Shown: one piece after another, positions 35,516 to 46,000 of the stretch
Position numbering within the stretch: position 1 is the stretch's first letter
Layout: every line of letters starts with the position of its first letter
Assembly: GCA_029844215.1 (NCBI GenBank)
Contig: CM056736.1
Span: 56,109,562-56,173,561 of the forward strand
DNA: 64,000 bases
From: Przewalskia tangutica
Taxonomy: Eukaryota; Streptophyta; Magnoliopsida; Solanales; Solanaceae
Direction: 5' to 3'
Translations under genes and position numbers: made by a program
The notes under the pieces: generated by a model
The model's input: only the letters and a program-made list of their open reading frames with translations
Databases searched by the model: none
Told to the model about the DNA's origin: nothing

Positions 35516-36196
35516 TAGGGATGTCAGTGGGGCGGGTAAATGCGGGTACCGCCCCGCACCCGCTCCAATTGGGGCGGGTATGGGGGATGGTTTGGTGGGT
35601 GGTGGGGCGGGTATGGGTATCAAAAGTGCTACCCGCCATGGGTAGTGGGGCGGGGGTGGATTTCATATAAGACCCGCCCGCACTCCACACCGACCGTACC
35701 CGCACCGCCCTTATCCGTATCATCTATTAGTTTAATTAGGCTATTTACAAATTTATTTGGCCCTTTCTTGATTTAAAATGTGACTTGAGCTAACTCGCAC
35801 CGTAATGCACCACGTTTCTTTTTCTTTTTATTCTCTTTGTTCTCCTTTTTTTTTGTTAAATATTTTCATCTTTACTGTTTTTTAATATTCATAATATTTT
35901 GGCAAGGTTTTAGACTTGATATTCGATACACAATAGTGGAAAGGTTCCTTTTTTTCCTTTTTCTTATATAACTTTCATTTTGGTGACTAAAACAATTGCT
36001 AGACATTATTTGAGCATTTTATTAATGGGTACCCGCCGGGTAAGTGGGTATCCGCGTGAAGTAAGTGGGGCGGGGGTGGGTGGAAGAATTACTACCCGTG
36101 ATGGGTGGTGGGGCGGGGGTGGGGATGTGTTTTAGGTGGTGGGTACGGGTATGGGATACCCTTCCCCCGCCCCCGCCCGCCCCATTGACATCCCTA
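35516..36196. mobile_element. hAT-like MITE with TAGGGATGTCA ends
   Basis: The left end TAGGGATGTCAGTGGGGCGG and right end (reverse complement TAGGGATGTCAATGGGGCGG) are inverted. The 8 bp CTCCCTCC occur on both sides (35,508-35,515; 36,197-36,204), as for a hAT element, although the host repeat itself is CT-rich. The interior is GC-rich near both ends and AT-rich in the middle, with no transposase. Confidence 0.8.
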
Positions 36197-36417
36197 CTCC
36201 CTCCCTCCCTCCTCTCTCTCCCTCTCTCCCTCCCCCCCCTCCCCCCCCTCCCTCCCTCCCTCCCTCCTCTCTCTCTCTCTCTCTCTCCCCTCCTCTCCCC
36301 CTCCTCTCTCTCTCTCTCTCCTCCCTCCTCCCTCCCCTCCCTCCCTCTCTCCTCTCCTCTCCTCTCTCTCTCTCTCCCGCCCTCTCTCTCCCTCCCTCTC
36401 TCTCTCTCCCTCCCTCC

Positions 36418-36450
<33 letters not shown>

Positions 36451-36518
36451 CCTCCTCTCTCTCTCTCTCTCCTCCTCCCTCCTCCCTCCCCCCTCCTCTC
36501 TCTCTCTCTCTCTCTCTT
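36197..36518. repeat. CT/CCCT microsatellite, right part
   Basis: Imperfect (CT)n and (CCCT)n tract of more than 300 bases. Long open frames on both strands here (36,065-36,613) are artefacts of the repeat. Confidence 0.95.
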
Positions 36519-36660
36519 TTTCTCTGGGGTTTAATGTAGACTCTTGTCAGCTCATTCAATCTGTACTGTCCATGATAGTTTCGATAATCTTTTAATCTGT
36601 ATCTTAAGAACATGGAATCTATGTTTAACCTTATAATTTCCCGTGGATGATATAATGCAG

Positions 36661-36768
36661 GAATGCCCTATTGGTACTTATAAGAATGTAAGCGGATCTG
36701 ATCGATCCCTGTGTGCTAAATGCCATCTCATGAGCTTCCTCATCCGGCTGTATATATTGCTATACGAG
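36661..36768 (+). pseudogene. Membrane-protein exon with one-base loss near 36,722
   Basis: It encodes ECPIGTYKNVSGSDRSLCAK and then should read CPSHELPHRAVYI. The DNA has TGCCATCTC where TGCCCATCTC is needed, so the rest is out of frame. The cysteine spacing before the lesion matches the family's cysteine-rich segment. The exon that should come before it (NGTVTGKACPKGLYG in relatives) is not found. Confidence 0.85.
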
Positions 36769-37069
36769 GTACGTTCAATCTTTATATTATGGTTCAGTGG
36801 TGATTTCACCTGCACTTTTGGCATCTATTTAGTTTTCAGTGTTCAGCCGTATTGACATATTTCTTACTGGTAGATTTTTCTCGGAATCCAACTAAGATTA
36901 AGGATTTCTTGATTGGTAGGTGTATAAGTTGGTGGAAGAATTGGTGAAATAAGATTGTTCTAATTCAATAATAGTGTTACTCTAGAATATTATTTGTAAG
37001 AACATTAAAAGTTTTCTCAATCAATGATTTTATAATCTAAACTTTTTGGGGTTGCGCTTTAATGCTCAG

Positions 37070-37341
37070 GTGGTGTCACTGATACTCCATGTCCGTACAA
37101 GTGCATTTTTGATAGATATCACATGCCACACTGTTATACAGCACTTGAGGAGTTGATTTACACCTTTGGTGGACCATGGTTATTTGGTTGTCTTCTTTTC
37201 AGTCTCCTCATCCTTCTAGCTCTTGTTCTTAGTGTGGCTCGGATAAAATTTGTCAGTGCCGATGAATTGCCTGGTCCAGTGGCAGCACGTCGTGGGTCTC
37301 CAATTGATCGTTCATTCCCTTTTCTGGAGTCATTAAATGAG
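37070..37341 (+). pseudogene. Membrane-protein exon with first transmembrane segment
   Basis: It encodes GGVTDTPCPYKC, then YHMPHCYTALEELIYTFGGP, a hydrophobic helix (LFGCLLFSLLILLALVLSVA) and DELPGPVAARRGSPIDRSFP with FLESLNE. The exon frame is intact. Acceptor CTCAG, donor GTCCTC. Confidence 0.9.
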
Positions 37342-37465
37342 GTCCTCAGATCCACCTTCTATATTTCTATCATTCTTTTTTAATCTAACGTTCAACCAAG
37401 ATTTACGCGCGGAATATTAAAAATGTCCTCTTGATGGGTATTCTGATTTTAATGTGTTATTTTAG

Positions 37466-37593
37466 GTGCTGGAAACAAGTAGAACTGAAGAATCGCAAAC
37501 ACATGTGCATAGAATGTACCTTTTGGGGAATAACACTTTTAGTGAACCTTGGCATCTCCATCATTCTCCTCCTAAAGCAGTAACAGAAATTGT
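37466..37593 (+). pseudogene. Membrane-protein exon: HVHRMYLLGNNTFSEPWHL
   Basis: It encodes VLETSRTEESQTHVHRMYLL and FSEPWHLHHSPPKAVTEIV. The donor is GTATGT after two bases of a codon, which the next exon completes to give EIVYEDAF. Confidence 0.9.
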
Positions 37594-37734
37594 GTATGTT
37601 CTCTCTTATCTGCTATTAGACTAAAGGTTTGCTTATACATTTCATGCAGGAACACTCAAACTTGTTCCTCATTAATATTAGTGGGTTAAGAATCTATTTG
37701 TAGGCATTTATATGTTAATATCTGTGTTAGTAGT

Positions 37735-37945
37735 TCATTTATTTTTATAACTGCGGTGTCTAATCCAGCATGGGGATACGTCGAGTAATTCCACGGGGTA
37801 CCTGCTACACCCACCGGTACGTGTAACTCTGTCCACCAGGGACAGATGGAAAGAAATCACCCTAGTATTTTTGCCTCCGCTTGGATTTGAACCTGAAACC
37901 CCATGGTTCTCAATGCACTTTATTGACCGCTGGGCTTTGTATTTT
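37735..37945 (-). mobile_element. tRNA-derived SINE (Solanaceae TS/SolS type)
   Basis: On the minus strand a B-box-like GGTTCAAATCC lies near 37,880 after GAGAACCATGGGGTTTCA. It is followed by GTGATTTCTTTCCATCTGTC, GGTGGACAGAGTTACACGTA and GCAGGTACCCCGTGGAATTA. The order matches the Solanaceae TS-type SINE as I remember it. It lies in the intron between the exons at 37,466 and 38,015. Confidence 0.8.
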
Positions 37946-38014
37946 CTTTTCATCCAAATGTTCTTGGGAATTTTGTAACATTCAATGACATTATTGAATT
38001 GTTAAACATATCAG

Positions 38015-38249
38015 ATATGAAGACGCATTCAACAGATTTGTGGATGAGATAAATGATTTGTCTTCGTATCAGTGGTGGGAAGGGTCAGTGTATGGCATGC
38101 TTTGCACTTTTACATACCCACTTGCATGGTCATGGCTGCAATGGCGCCGCAAGAAGAAAATGCAGCAACTGCGTGAATTTGTCCGTTCCGAATATGATCA
38201 TGCTTGTTTGCGCTCTTGTCGTTCACGTGCACTCTATGAAGGGCTCAAG
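38015..38249 (+). pseudogene. Membrane-protein exon: EYDHACLRSCRSRALYEGLK
   Basis: It encodes YEDAFNRFVDEINDLSSYQW, a hydrophobic stretch (YGMLCTFTYPLAWSW) and REFVRSEYDHACLRSCRSRA. Intact frame and canonical splice sites. Confidence 0.9.
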
Positions 38250-38966
38250 GTCTATCTCATCAACCTTTCACCAAGTTATCCCCCAAAATTGTACAAGCTT
38301 GTCAAATAATCTGGTATTCTGTTAGAAAATGCTATTTAATGGATGTAGTAATACTGTTATAAGGTTCCGCCAGACGAGATATTTATGCATGACGTCCATG
38401 CAGCTTAATTTTCTTCGTGATATATGTTGCATGGGTTCAAATGTCTGACCAAAAAGAAAATATGCTTTTAAATATAGAAACTTCAATGAAGTTCATATAG
38501 CCAACCCCAATTTGATTGGGATTGAGACGTAGTTGTTTTTTAAGAAGATGCTATTCTTTATTACATAATTAAAACTCTACTACCGTGTACGTGAGACTCT
38601 TATCTGCATCTGGCTTGGCAGTTGATGGTAGATTTGCTTCTGGATCACTTCACTTGAATGACTGAATGATAGAAATGAAAGTCAGACAAGTTGAGTTTGT
38701 GGATGTGATTTATTTTCACCTGAACTCCATCAACCTTTAGAGATATGCTTATGGCACGTGTTTGTTTAGCTTGTTTATGAAGCACGAGCACATAGTTGCA
38801 GTTGTCAAGATTGTCTCCAACTTGCAAGAAATTACAGCATATAGGATTTAGTCTGGTGCTGTTGGTTAGACTTTGTATCAGGTGCCAACTTTTTGATGCC
38901 ATTTTTCGATTCATTCTCATGAATGTTTACTACCATCTGTGTTGATCATTATCAATTCTAGTGCAG
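38250..38966. other. Intron, mostly without features
   Basis: Apart from the SINE tail nothing is recognised. It is AT-rich and ends in a canonical acceptor. Confidence 0.6.
38495..38540 (+). repeat. SINE 3' tail fragment
   Basis: The sequence CCAACCCCAATTTGATTGGG followed by ATTGAGACGTAGTTGTT is the 3' tail of a common Solanaceae SINE family. Only the tail is seen. Confidence 0.55.
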
Positions 38967-39155
38967 GTAGCTGCAACTTCAGATCTGATGCTTGCATATG
39001 TGGATTTTTTCCTTGGGGGAGATGAGAAAAGGGATGACCTGCCTCCTCGTCTCCATCAGAGGTTACCAATGTCTATACTTTTTGGAGGAGATGGATCTTA
39101 CATGGCTCCGTTCTCTCTTCTAAGTGATAATATCCTCACCAGCCTCATGAGTCAG
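38967..39155 (+). pseudogene. Membrane-protein exon: DFFLGGDEKRDDLPPRLHQR
   Basis: Sixty-three codons between acceptor GTGCAG and donor GTTTGT. They encode VAATSDLMLAYVDFFLGGDE and FGGDGSYMAPFSLLSDNILT. These are among the most conserved blocks of the family, and there is no lesion. Confidence 0.92.
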
Positions 39156-39296
39156 GTTTGTATTTATTGCTAAGTACGATGACTGCCCGTTCAGGATTTT
39201 GTGGGTAAATTATTTCTTTTAGCACTTCGGTTTCTCCTTCCCTTTCATTAGAAGAATTTGAAATATGTTATTGTTCTTTTCAATATTCCATTGCAG

Positions 39297-39843
39297 TCGG
39301 TGCCACCTACAATTTGGTATAGATTAGTTGCTGGTCTAAATGCGAACTTCGTTTGGTTCGCCGCGGACACCTGAGGGCCAATTTTCGTCCAGTTATTAGC
39401 TGGCTTGAGACCCATGCACATCCCTCTTTACGTGCCCATGGCATACGTGTTTATCTTACTCACTCTCAACCTTCAGCCGGTGGTTATGACCAGTTTGGAC
39501 TACTTGTATGCACCATTGAAAATGAACCAGTGATGCCGTCTGAAAGCCAGAACAGATCTTTATTGCTGGAGAAGCAGCCACGGTAATGATTCACATGTTG
39601 CTTTAGTTTTTTGCTTCGGTCTATCCTATAATTCCTTGATTCTCTTTCTTTGGAAGCAGTACACCTGCTAATCGTTGGAGAAAGGCATTTGATCTTGTTA
39701 GAGTCAATGAACATGCAGCAATGCAGAAAAGAATACCTAGAGTAATTTTAAATGACAAAAACCTACAGGCTCTTAAAGATCAATTGACTCTATGCTATCC
39801 GTTCTATTATATAATTCGCAACACAAGACCAGTTGGCCATCAG
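39297..39843 (+). pseudogene. Two membrane-protein exons, the first with one-base loss
   Basis: Exon 39,297-39,582 encodes SVPPTIWYRLVAGLNA. At about 39,350 one base is missing (GCGAAC where GCGCAAC would restore LNAQLRLVRRGHL). Without it the family sequence RANFRPVISWLETHAHPSLR sits in another frame. Exon 39,660-39,843 encodes NRWRKAFDLVRVNEHAAMQK and ends IIRNTRPVGHQ. Splice sites of both are canonical. Confidence 0.85.
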
Positions 39844-39925
39844 GTATGTTTGATACTTTGATGATCTCAGCTGCTTTTGCTCTTCTTCTTTCTCGCTCAC
39901 TAATGGCTGTTCTATATTCTTGCAG

Positions 39926-40168
39926 GATGTCATTGGTTTGGTCATCTCAATACTCCTATTAGGAGATTTTAGTCTAGTCTTGCTCACATTGCTACAGCTG
40001 TATTCAATCTCAATGCTAGATGTGTTCTTCTTTTTGTCTATTCTTCCTCTTGGTATACTTCTTCCATTTCCAGCTGGAATCAATGCTTTATTTAGTCACG
40101 GACCTGCACGATCAGCGGTGCCTGCCCGTGTCTATGCTCTGTGGAATATCATTTCAACAATTAATGTT
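39926..40168 (+). pseudogene. Membrane-protein exon with hydrophobic helices
   Basis: Eighty-one codons in frame. DVIGLVISILLLGDFSLVLL, SISMLDVFFFLSILPLGILL and PFPAGINALFSHGPARSAVP give two or three membrane-spanning segments and the family's conserved HGP loop. Donor GTAAGT. Confidence 0.92.
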
Positions 40169-40738
40169 GTAAGTAGCGTGGGACTCTATGCACCTTTACT
40201 CTTTATTTTCTCTTTTGCCTAGATTACCTTGATAAATAATTGATGCTCCATGCTACAGCTATGCCTTCATTTTCTTGGTATTTGTTTAGAATTGGAAAGC
40301 AGCGTGTTTTGACCTTTTCTGGTTCCAACCTTAACTCCTCACCTTCTCCGTTTTTTCTTCCAAATGAATAGCAAAATAAATGAAGAATTTCTTTCATCAA
40401 ACTTCCAGTATAAAAGTGTAAACCTTATGCCTTATGTTCAGCCCTATTGCTCAAGTTCTGAATGGAGTTTGAATTTATCCATTTTAAGAGTTCTACAAGC
40501 ATCCATATAATATATTAGTTAATGATATAAATTTGGACCTGCTGGTCTTGTGAAGCCCCTATAATCACAACTCTGGATGAGTCTAAAAGGCATCATTTTT
40601 CTTAAGAATTCTTCAGGATACACCACACCCTCTCATTGTAATTCAATTGTATGGCTTGATGAGCTTGTTTAATGATGATAGTTTTCACTGACTATGATAA
40701 TTCTGAGCAATTCTTTCTTCTCGAAACATCTGCTACAG

Positions 40739-41070
40739 GTAGTAGCTTTCATTTGTGGATTTGTTCATTTTCATAGCCAATCCTCCGCGAAAAGACACCC
40801 GAACTTTCAGTCCTGGAATTTTAGCATGCAAGGATCCTGAGGCAATGTCCAGTAAATTAACATTTTATATCTTGTGGTTGATGTTATTAATGTTGTGTCA
40901 TGGGAACGCGTTACGGGTGCAGGGACGATAGTGGTTGGTGGATGCTGCCTACTGGACTTCTCCTATTTAAAACAGCTCAAGCAAGTCTTATAAATTATCA
41001 TGTAGCCAATCTTGAGATTCAAGATCGCACACTGTACAGTAATGACCCTGATGTTTTCTGGAGGTCATAA
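40739..41070 (+). pseudogene. Last two membrane-protein exons joined by a GC-AG intron
   Basis: Exon 40,739-40,827 encodes VVAFICGFVHFHSQSSAKRH and ends NFS plus two bases. Exon 40,923-41,070 encodes DDSGWWMLPTGLLLFKTAQA through NDPDVFWRS and the stop TAA at 41,068-41,070. The phases fit only if the intron starts GCAAGG at 40,828. Without splicing, a TGA at 40,838 ends the frame. Confidence 0.85.
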
Positions 41071-42884
41071 AAGAAAACAACAAAAGATCTTTCCTTTGTC
41101 ATTCTTTTATTCGTTTTCTATATTTTTGTAGATAAGAGGTCAACTGTGTATAGGATAATATGAGGGTGTTGGTGCAATGTGGGAAACCATGTTACGACTC
41201 TTGTGAAGGTGTAACTTGGAACAAACTCCTTCAACTGTGCAGAAACTTATCCAAATGCATATAAAAGTCAAATTGTACGTTTACTTGGATTACTATTCTT
41301 CTTATTGGAACTTTGTGCACTGCATTTGTGAATTGAAAGCCTGCTCTAGTACTGTGACCCTGTGCCTTGTCTTTTGTCTCAACTACTTTCTCCTACAAGT
41401 CGAGTTAAATCTCATCTGTTTAGTTTCTTGATGGAGTCGGGAGCCTAGAGATCTCTTCTTCTTTTCACTTTTCCCACAGCTAAGGGAGAAGCAGGAAATA
41501 TCCAGCTTGACAACAAATAACCGGAATTTGAATTTTGACAGCAAAATAATATCACATTTCATCCGTTCAGGTTGGCAGATTCTACCACAAACCAAGCTCG
41601 GAATATTGTATACAAATCTTGCATAGCAATCTTCCTCGTAAGAATTAACGTACTTTATATTGGGACTACCCAGCAGCAGATGAACGGGGGATTCAGCGTA
41701 TTTGCCGCCTCAATTAGTGACAACACTATAACGCTGATTCCTCATAGCACGCTGAAGCGAAAAGTTGCCACATTACCGCACCAACAGTCGCAAACCAAAG
41801 ACGTGTACAACTATAATTAGTAGAGTTTATTTGTGTTTTTTTTGTACAATGGAAAACGGTAATGTAGAGTTTGTCACATGATGCAATTATGCAAATATTA
41901 ATCTTCACTCTTCTTTTGCCTGGTTAGTTATTCAAAGTCTACCGTATCCTACATTGCATTCAGCAGAAGGATTGGAAAAGAATGTAAAAAAGGTTCAGAT
42001 GGAAGTTCCGCAACATCTGGTAGATTTATTCTGCTTAATGCAACATAAAGCAGCACATAATTTACTCATATGGATAAACTGGAAAATGGCTAAGGTTCTA
42101 GAGGAATAGAAAAATGTAATCAAACTCTCAGTGGCTTCCCGTCATGTTTTTAAGTTTTGGTCACAGGATAATCTACTGCATGCACCGTGATCAACTACTA
42201 TTTTCTAAAAGTTGGTATGTGCCTTGCTGCTTATCTTGAGTGGTCCTTCGCCAATTACAGAGCTAACTGGAAAGATATTGTTATATTTCCTTCGGTAAGA
42301 AAACAGTTGTGTAATACAATCACCTCGATAAGGAAACAATTATGTAGTACAATCAGACCTCTTTATAACAGGTCATTCTCTATAATAACATTTCACTATA
42401 ATAGTCATGTTTTCTATGCAACTGCTCTTTCATGTTATGTTATTTTATATGTTTTTAAAACAATTTCACTATAGCAGCAAAAAATTATCGACACAAACCA
42501 TGTTTCAATTTTTGTTTTAAGAGGTTTGATTATATTTTCCTCTCACCTACCATGAAAACGGATTGGTTACTTGAAAAGCGCCCAATTATATCTACTCTAG
42601 TTTAAACTTTGAAGTGCCTTCCAGTTAATGTATTAAGCCAGCTTGTAAGATAAAACACTTGAAAGACCATAAAAAGCAACAACCAGCAGCATAAAACTCC
42701 ATGTCCAACAAGTAAAGAAACCAAAGCACTTTGTCCTCGTATATTTTGTCAAAACAGATGCTTAGCATAATAATGGAAACAAAGATTGTTTTACTCATAC
42801 CACAGAAGGGACACTTCACGAAACAAATGATTCACCGTGAATCTCATGATGCTTTGAAACCTTCTGTGCGACAAAGTGGATTAC
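41071..42884. other. Intergenic region between convergent genes
   Basis: This holds the 3' flank of the membrane-protein pseudogene (plus) and of the AP-4 sigma gene (minus). Short open frames here have no family resemblance. A dispersed AT-rich repeat of the CTTTATAACA / CACTATAATAG kind, common in plant intergenic DNA, lies at about 42,355-42,480. Confidence 0.55.
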
Positions 42885-43019
42885 TTAAGATGCTTTGTCC
42901 ATCAGTTGAATTGGAGTCAGAATATTCGCCTTGCTTGTCTCAACAATACACCCATTCATTACCATCTCCTCCAGCATGAAGTGTGCTTTCTCGAGATGAA
43001 ACATGATATCTAGCTCGCA
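42885..43019 (-). CDS. AP4S: AP-4 sigma exon 4
   Basis: Acceptor TTCAATAG, then CELDIMFHLEKAHFMLEEMV, NGCIVETSKANILTPIQLMD and KAS, stop TAA at 42,887-42,885. Confidence 0.95.
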   Translation of the reverse strand, partial: CELDIMFHLEKAHFMLEEMVMNGCIVETSKANILTPIQLMDKAS

Positions 43020-46000
43020 CTATTGAATTAGAAAATCAATAAATCAGAAAGTAAAACATTAACTGACTTCCAAAAAATAATCAACTAAATCACAAGCTTA
43101 CCACATTGCCAAAATGACGATCCATTGTTTCAACTAAGAGGTGAATGAATTCCAAAATAGCTAGTTCATTCTGCCAATTGGAAGAGGAGATAAATGATGA
43201 ACAGACAAACTAAAAAAAAAGAGGCCTGCATGAACTAAAAAAACCAAGCCTAATTAGGTGTGACACAGCTGCAGTAAAACAGATTGATACATGAATATAA
43301 ACATCAAGGTATTATTAACAAGACACTGCAGATAATTTTTTTCTTGATATGATAACAAATTTTATTATATTCAAAAGCACAAAGGTTGTGCTGGCCATAA
43401 TTACAGGGCATGATCCAAGAACATACATCAAAAAAATATCTATTTTCTTACAGCCTAGAACATCTAGTATAGTTCCTGAGTCTTCTGTGTGTTCCTGCTT
43501 AAACCAGGAATGGAAGAACAGCAAGCAATTCATTGTTATCTTCTCAAATGAGTTACCTTGAGTCCCTTTCTTTCCATACAATCCACCATATGCATGCAGG
43601 GATCAAATCCCTCTACTTTTCTGACCTGAAGGTCTTCTTAGTTTATTCTAGCATGAAAGCATTTCCTTGGTATAGTTTGGCATGATCCAGTGTATCCCTA
43701 CTAATGCCACAGCCTAAAAGTATGTTCTAAAAGTTGTAGTCACTTTACAATGTAAGAACAGGTGACTGTTAGTTTCTGCCTCTTCGGTATAGGTGACATC
43801 TTGAGCAAAGTTGTATACCTATTTTCATCAGATTATCTTGTGTTAAGCAGGCCCTTCTAATTACTACACAAATAAAACTTTCCACTTTGTATGGGATTTC
43901 TACTTTCCATATGTGCTTCCAAGGCCAAGATTCAGTTTTAATAGTATGATTAAGCACCTAATAAGAAGTTTTGACAGTCTTCCTGAGCTATGCCACAACC
44001 ACCAAACCTTGTCATCATTCTCATGAACCCCTGTGAATTGATTGAGTGTATTGTAAAAGTCTACGATTCTAATGATTTCCCAGTCATTTAAGAATCTCGT
44101 ACAACTGAGAATTCCCCCTTGACCAGACTAAAATTCGTGGATGGTGGCCTTCTGGTGCTAGTTTATAGTGAAGATGTCTTGATACATTGTCTTCAAAGGA
44201 CCTTTGTCCCAACCAATTATCTTTCCAAAAGGATATTTTCTGCTTATTTCCCACTGTATAGCTGATTTCGTAGCTAAAAGTTTGCCAAAAAGTTCTGATA
44301 GTCTTTCAAACACTTGCACCATAGACGGTGGTTACTTCTGTTGTTTTACAGACATATTTGTTTTTCACTTACCCTTCTCCGTAATGAATGTGCTTCATTG
44401 TATATTTTTAAATCCATTTCATGAGCAGGCTTTGGTTTTATTTCCTTAGGTTTTCTGTCCTCGTGCCTCCATGTTTCTTGCTTAAACTGACAGTTTTCCA
44501 TTTAACTAAATGAAAACCTCACATTAACTGGACAAAAAGTCTTATTTTTCCAATTAATGAGGTGGCCAGGATTCAACAATTGGCTAGAATTTTGGGTGGA
44601 GAGATAGGTCAGATTCCAACAGTTTATTTGGGAATGCCTTTGGGAGCTAAAAGCAAATCCAAAGATATATGGAATGATGTGCTGGAAAGATGTGAGAAGA
44701 GATTGTCTAGATGGAAATCACCTGGGTAGTAGATTGGTCCTGATTAATTCTGTGTTAGATGCCTTACCTACATATCGGATGTCTCTATTTCCACTTCCCA
44801 TCAATGTGGAAGAAAGAATTGATGCTCTTAGGAGGAATTTTATGTGGCAAGGAAACAAGGAGAGAAGAGGCTATCATTTAGTCAAATGGGGAAACCTTTG
44901 GAGGGTTAGAAATCAGGAATCTGAGGAAGTAAACAGAAGTCTCTTGATGAAATGGCTTTGGAGCCTTCCCAAGGAAGATCAAACTCTATGGGGTAAAGTG
45001 ATTCAAGCTAAATATGAAAAGGTAGGATTCTGGAAGACAAAAGAAGTAAACACCCCATATGGCACTAGTTTGTGGAGATCAATCAGAAACTTGTGGCATG
45101 ATTTTTTGGAAAGAACTAGTTTTAATGTGAGAGATGGCAAGAGGATTTTACTCTGGGAAGACAATTGGTTAGGGAATGGTAGGCTCAAATAATTGTTCCC
45201 TGGTATCTACATTTTGAATCAACAACAGAAGGCCACTCTACATGATGTATGGTCTACTCAAGGATGGAATTTGACATACAGAAGGTTGATGCAAGATTAG
45301 GAGATAGAAAGATTGGCCAATTTTTATGGCACTTTAGATCAATGTAAAGGACTGCAGGAAGGTGAAGATACCATGAGATGGAAATGTCACAACAAAGGTA
45401 TATTTATAGTATGTTCTGCCTATAAGGACATGAATAAGATGGGATCTCAGATCAGTTTTTTGCCTTGGAAGCTTATCTGGAAAGTCAAAATCCCTTACAA
45501 AGTGACTGTTTTCACTTGGCTGGTAGTGAAAGAAGTTGTTCTTACCCAGGAGAATTTCATGAAGAGAGGCAATTATAGGTGTTCAAGATGTTTTTTTTGT
45601 GAGCAGAAGGCAGAAACAATTAACTATCTGTTTCTTCATTGTACAGTGGTTAGCCAACTATGGAATCTCTTCACCAGTTTCAGAGGTATTAGGTGGACTA
45701 TGCCTGGAAGAACAGGAGAGGCTCTATTAAGCTGGAATACTGAGGGAGATGGCAGTACAAACTAAGACAGATGGAGAATTGTCCCAACAGTAATTTGGTG
45801 GACTATATGGAAGTAGCTCCTTGCAAAGGATTAAAATGAATTGCATTATAAGTTTTTGTTATTGGTGCAGCTCAGAGTATATAGATGACCTTGTTTCTAT
45901 AGTAGACATCCTAGGATCCTTGTAAGATGAAATAGGATTTTTCAAAGTTGTAAAGATTTGGATTCCAGCACTTTATGCTGATGATTTATTAATACAGTAT

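Larger units (their letters stand above)
24230..41070 (+). pseudogene. Glycine-rich multi-pass membrane protein (At5g11700/At4g32920 type), decayed, 5' exons absent
   Basis: Exons in the order and with the sequence of the plant At5g11700/At4g32920/At5g47020 family lie on the plus strand. The protein is large, with an extracellular-type glycine-rich half, a cysteine-rich segment and a C-terminal membrane half; its biochemical role is not established. Exons found: 24,230-24,341; 30,340-30,548; 31,195-31,317; 31,470-31,598; 31,679-31,804; 33,597-33,806; 34,388-34,710; 36,661-36,768; 37,070-37,341; 37,466-37,593; 38,015-38,249; 38,967-39,155; 39,297-39,582; 39,660-39,843; 39,926-40,168; 40,739-40,827; 40,923-41,070. 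The N-terminal exons are not in the window. Two internal exons are missing (expected in 31,805-33,596 and 34,711-36,660). Frame is lost near 34,590, 36,722 and 39,350, and one donor reads AT. A coding rescue through sequence error is possible for single-base lesions, not for the missing exons. Confidence 0.75.

Noticed and set aside
35303..35776. Open frames around 35,300-35,780 on both strands
   Set aside because: Low-complexity CT repeat and MITE end, not coding.
36065..36613. Long serine/leucine/proline-rich and arginine/glutamate-rich open frames
   Set aside because: They are translations of a CT/CCCT microsatellite on the two strands and have no start context or family resemblance.
37735..37953. 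72-codon minus-strand open frame
   Set aside because: It is the translated body of a tRNA-derived SINE.
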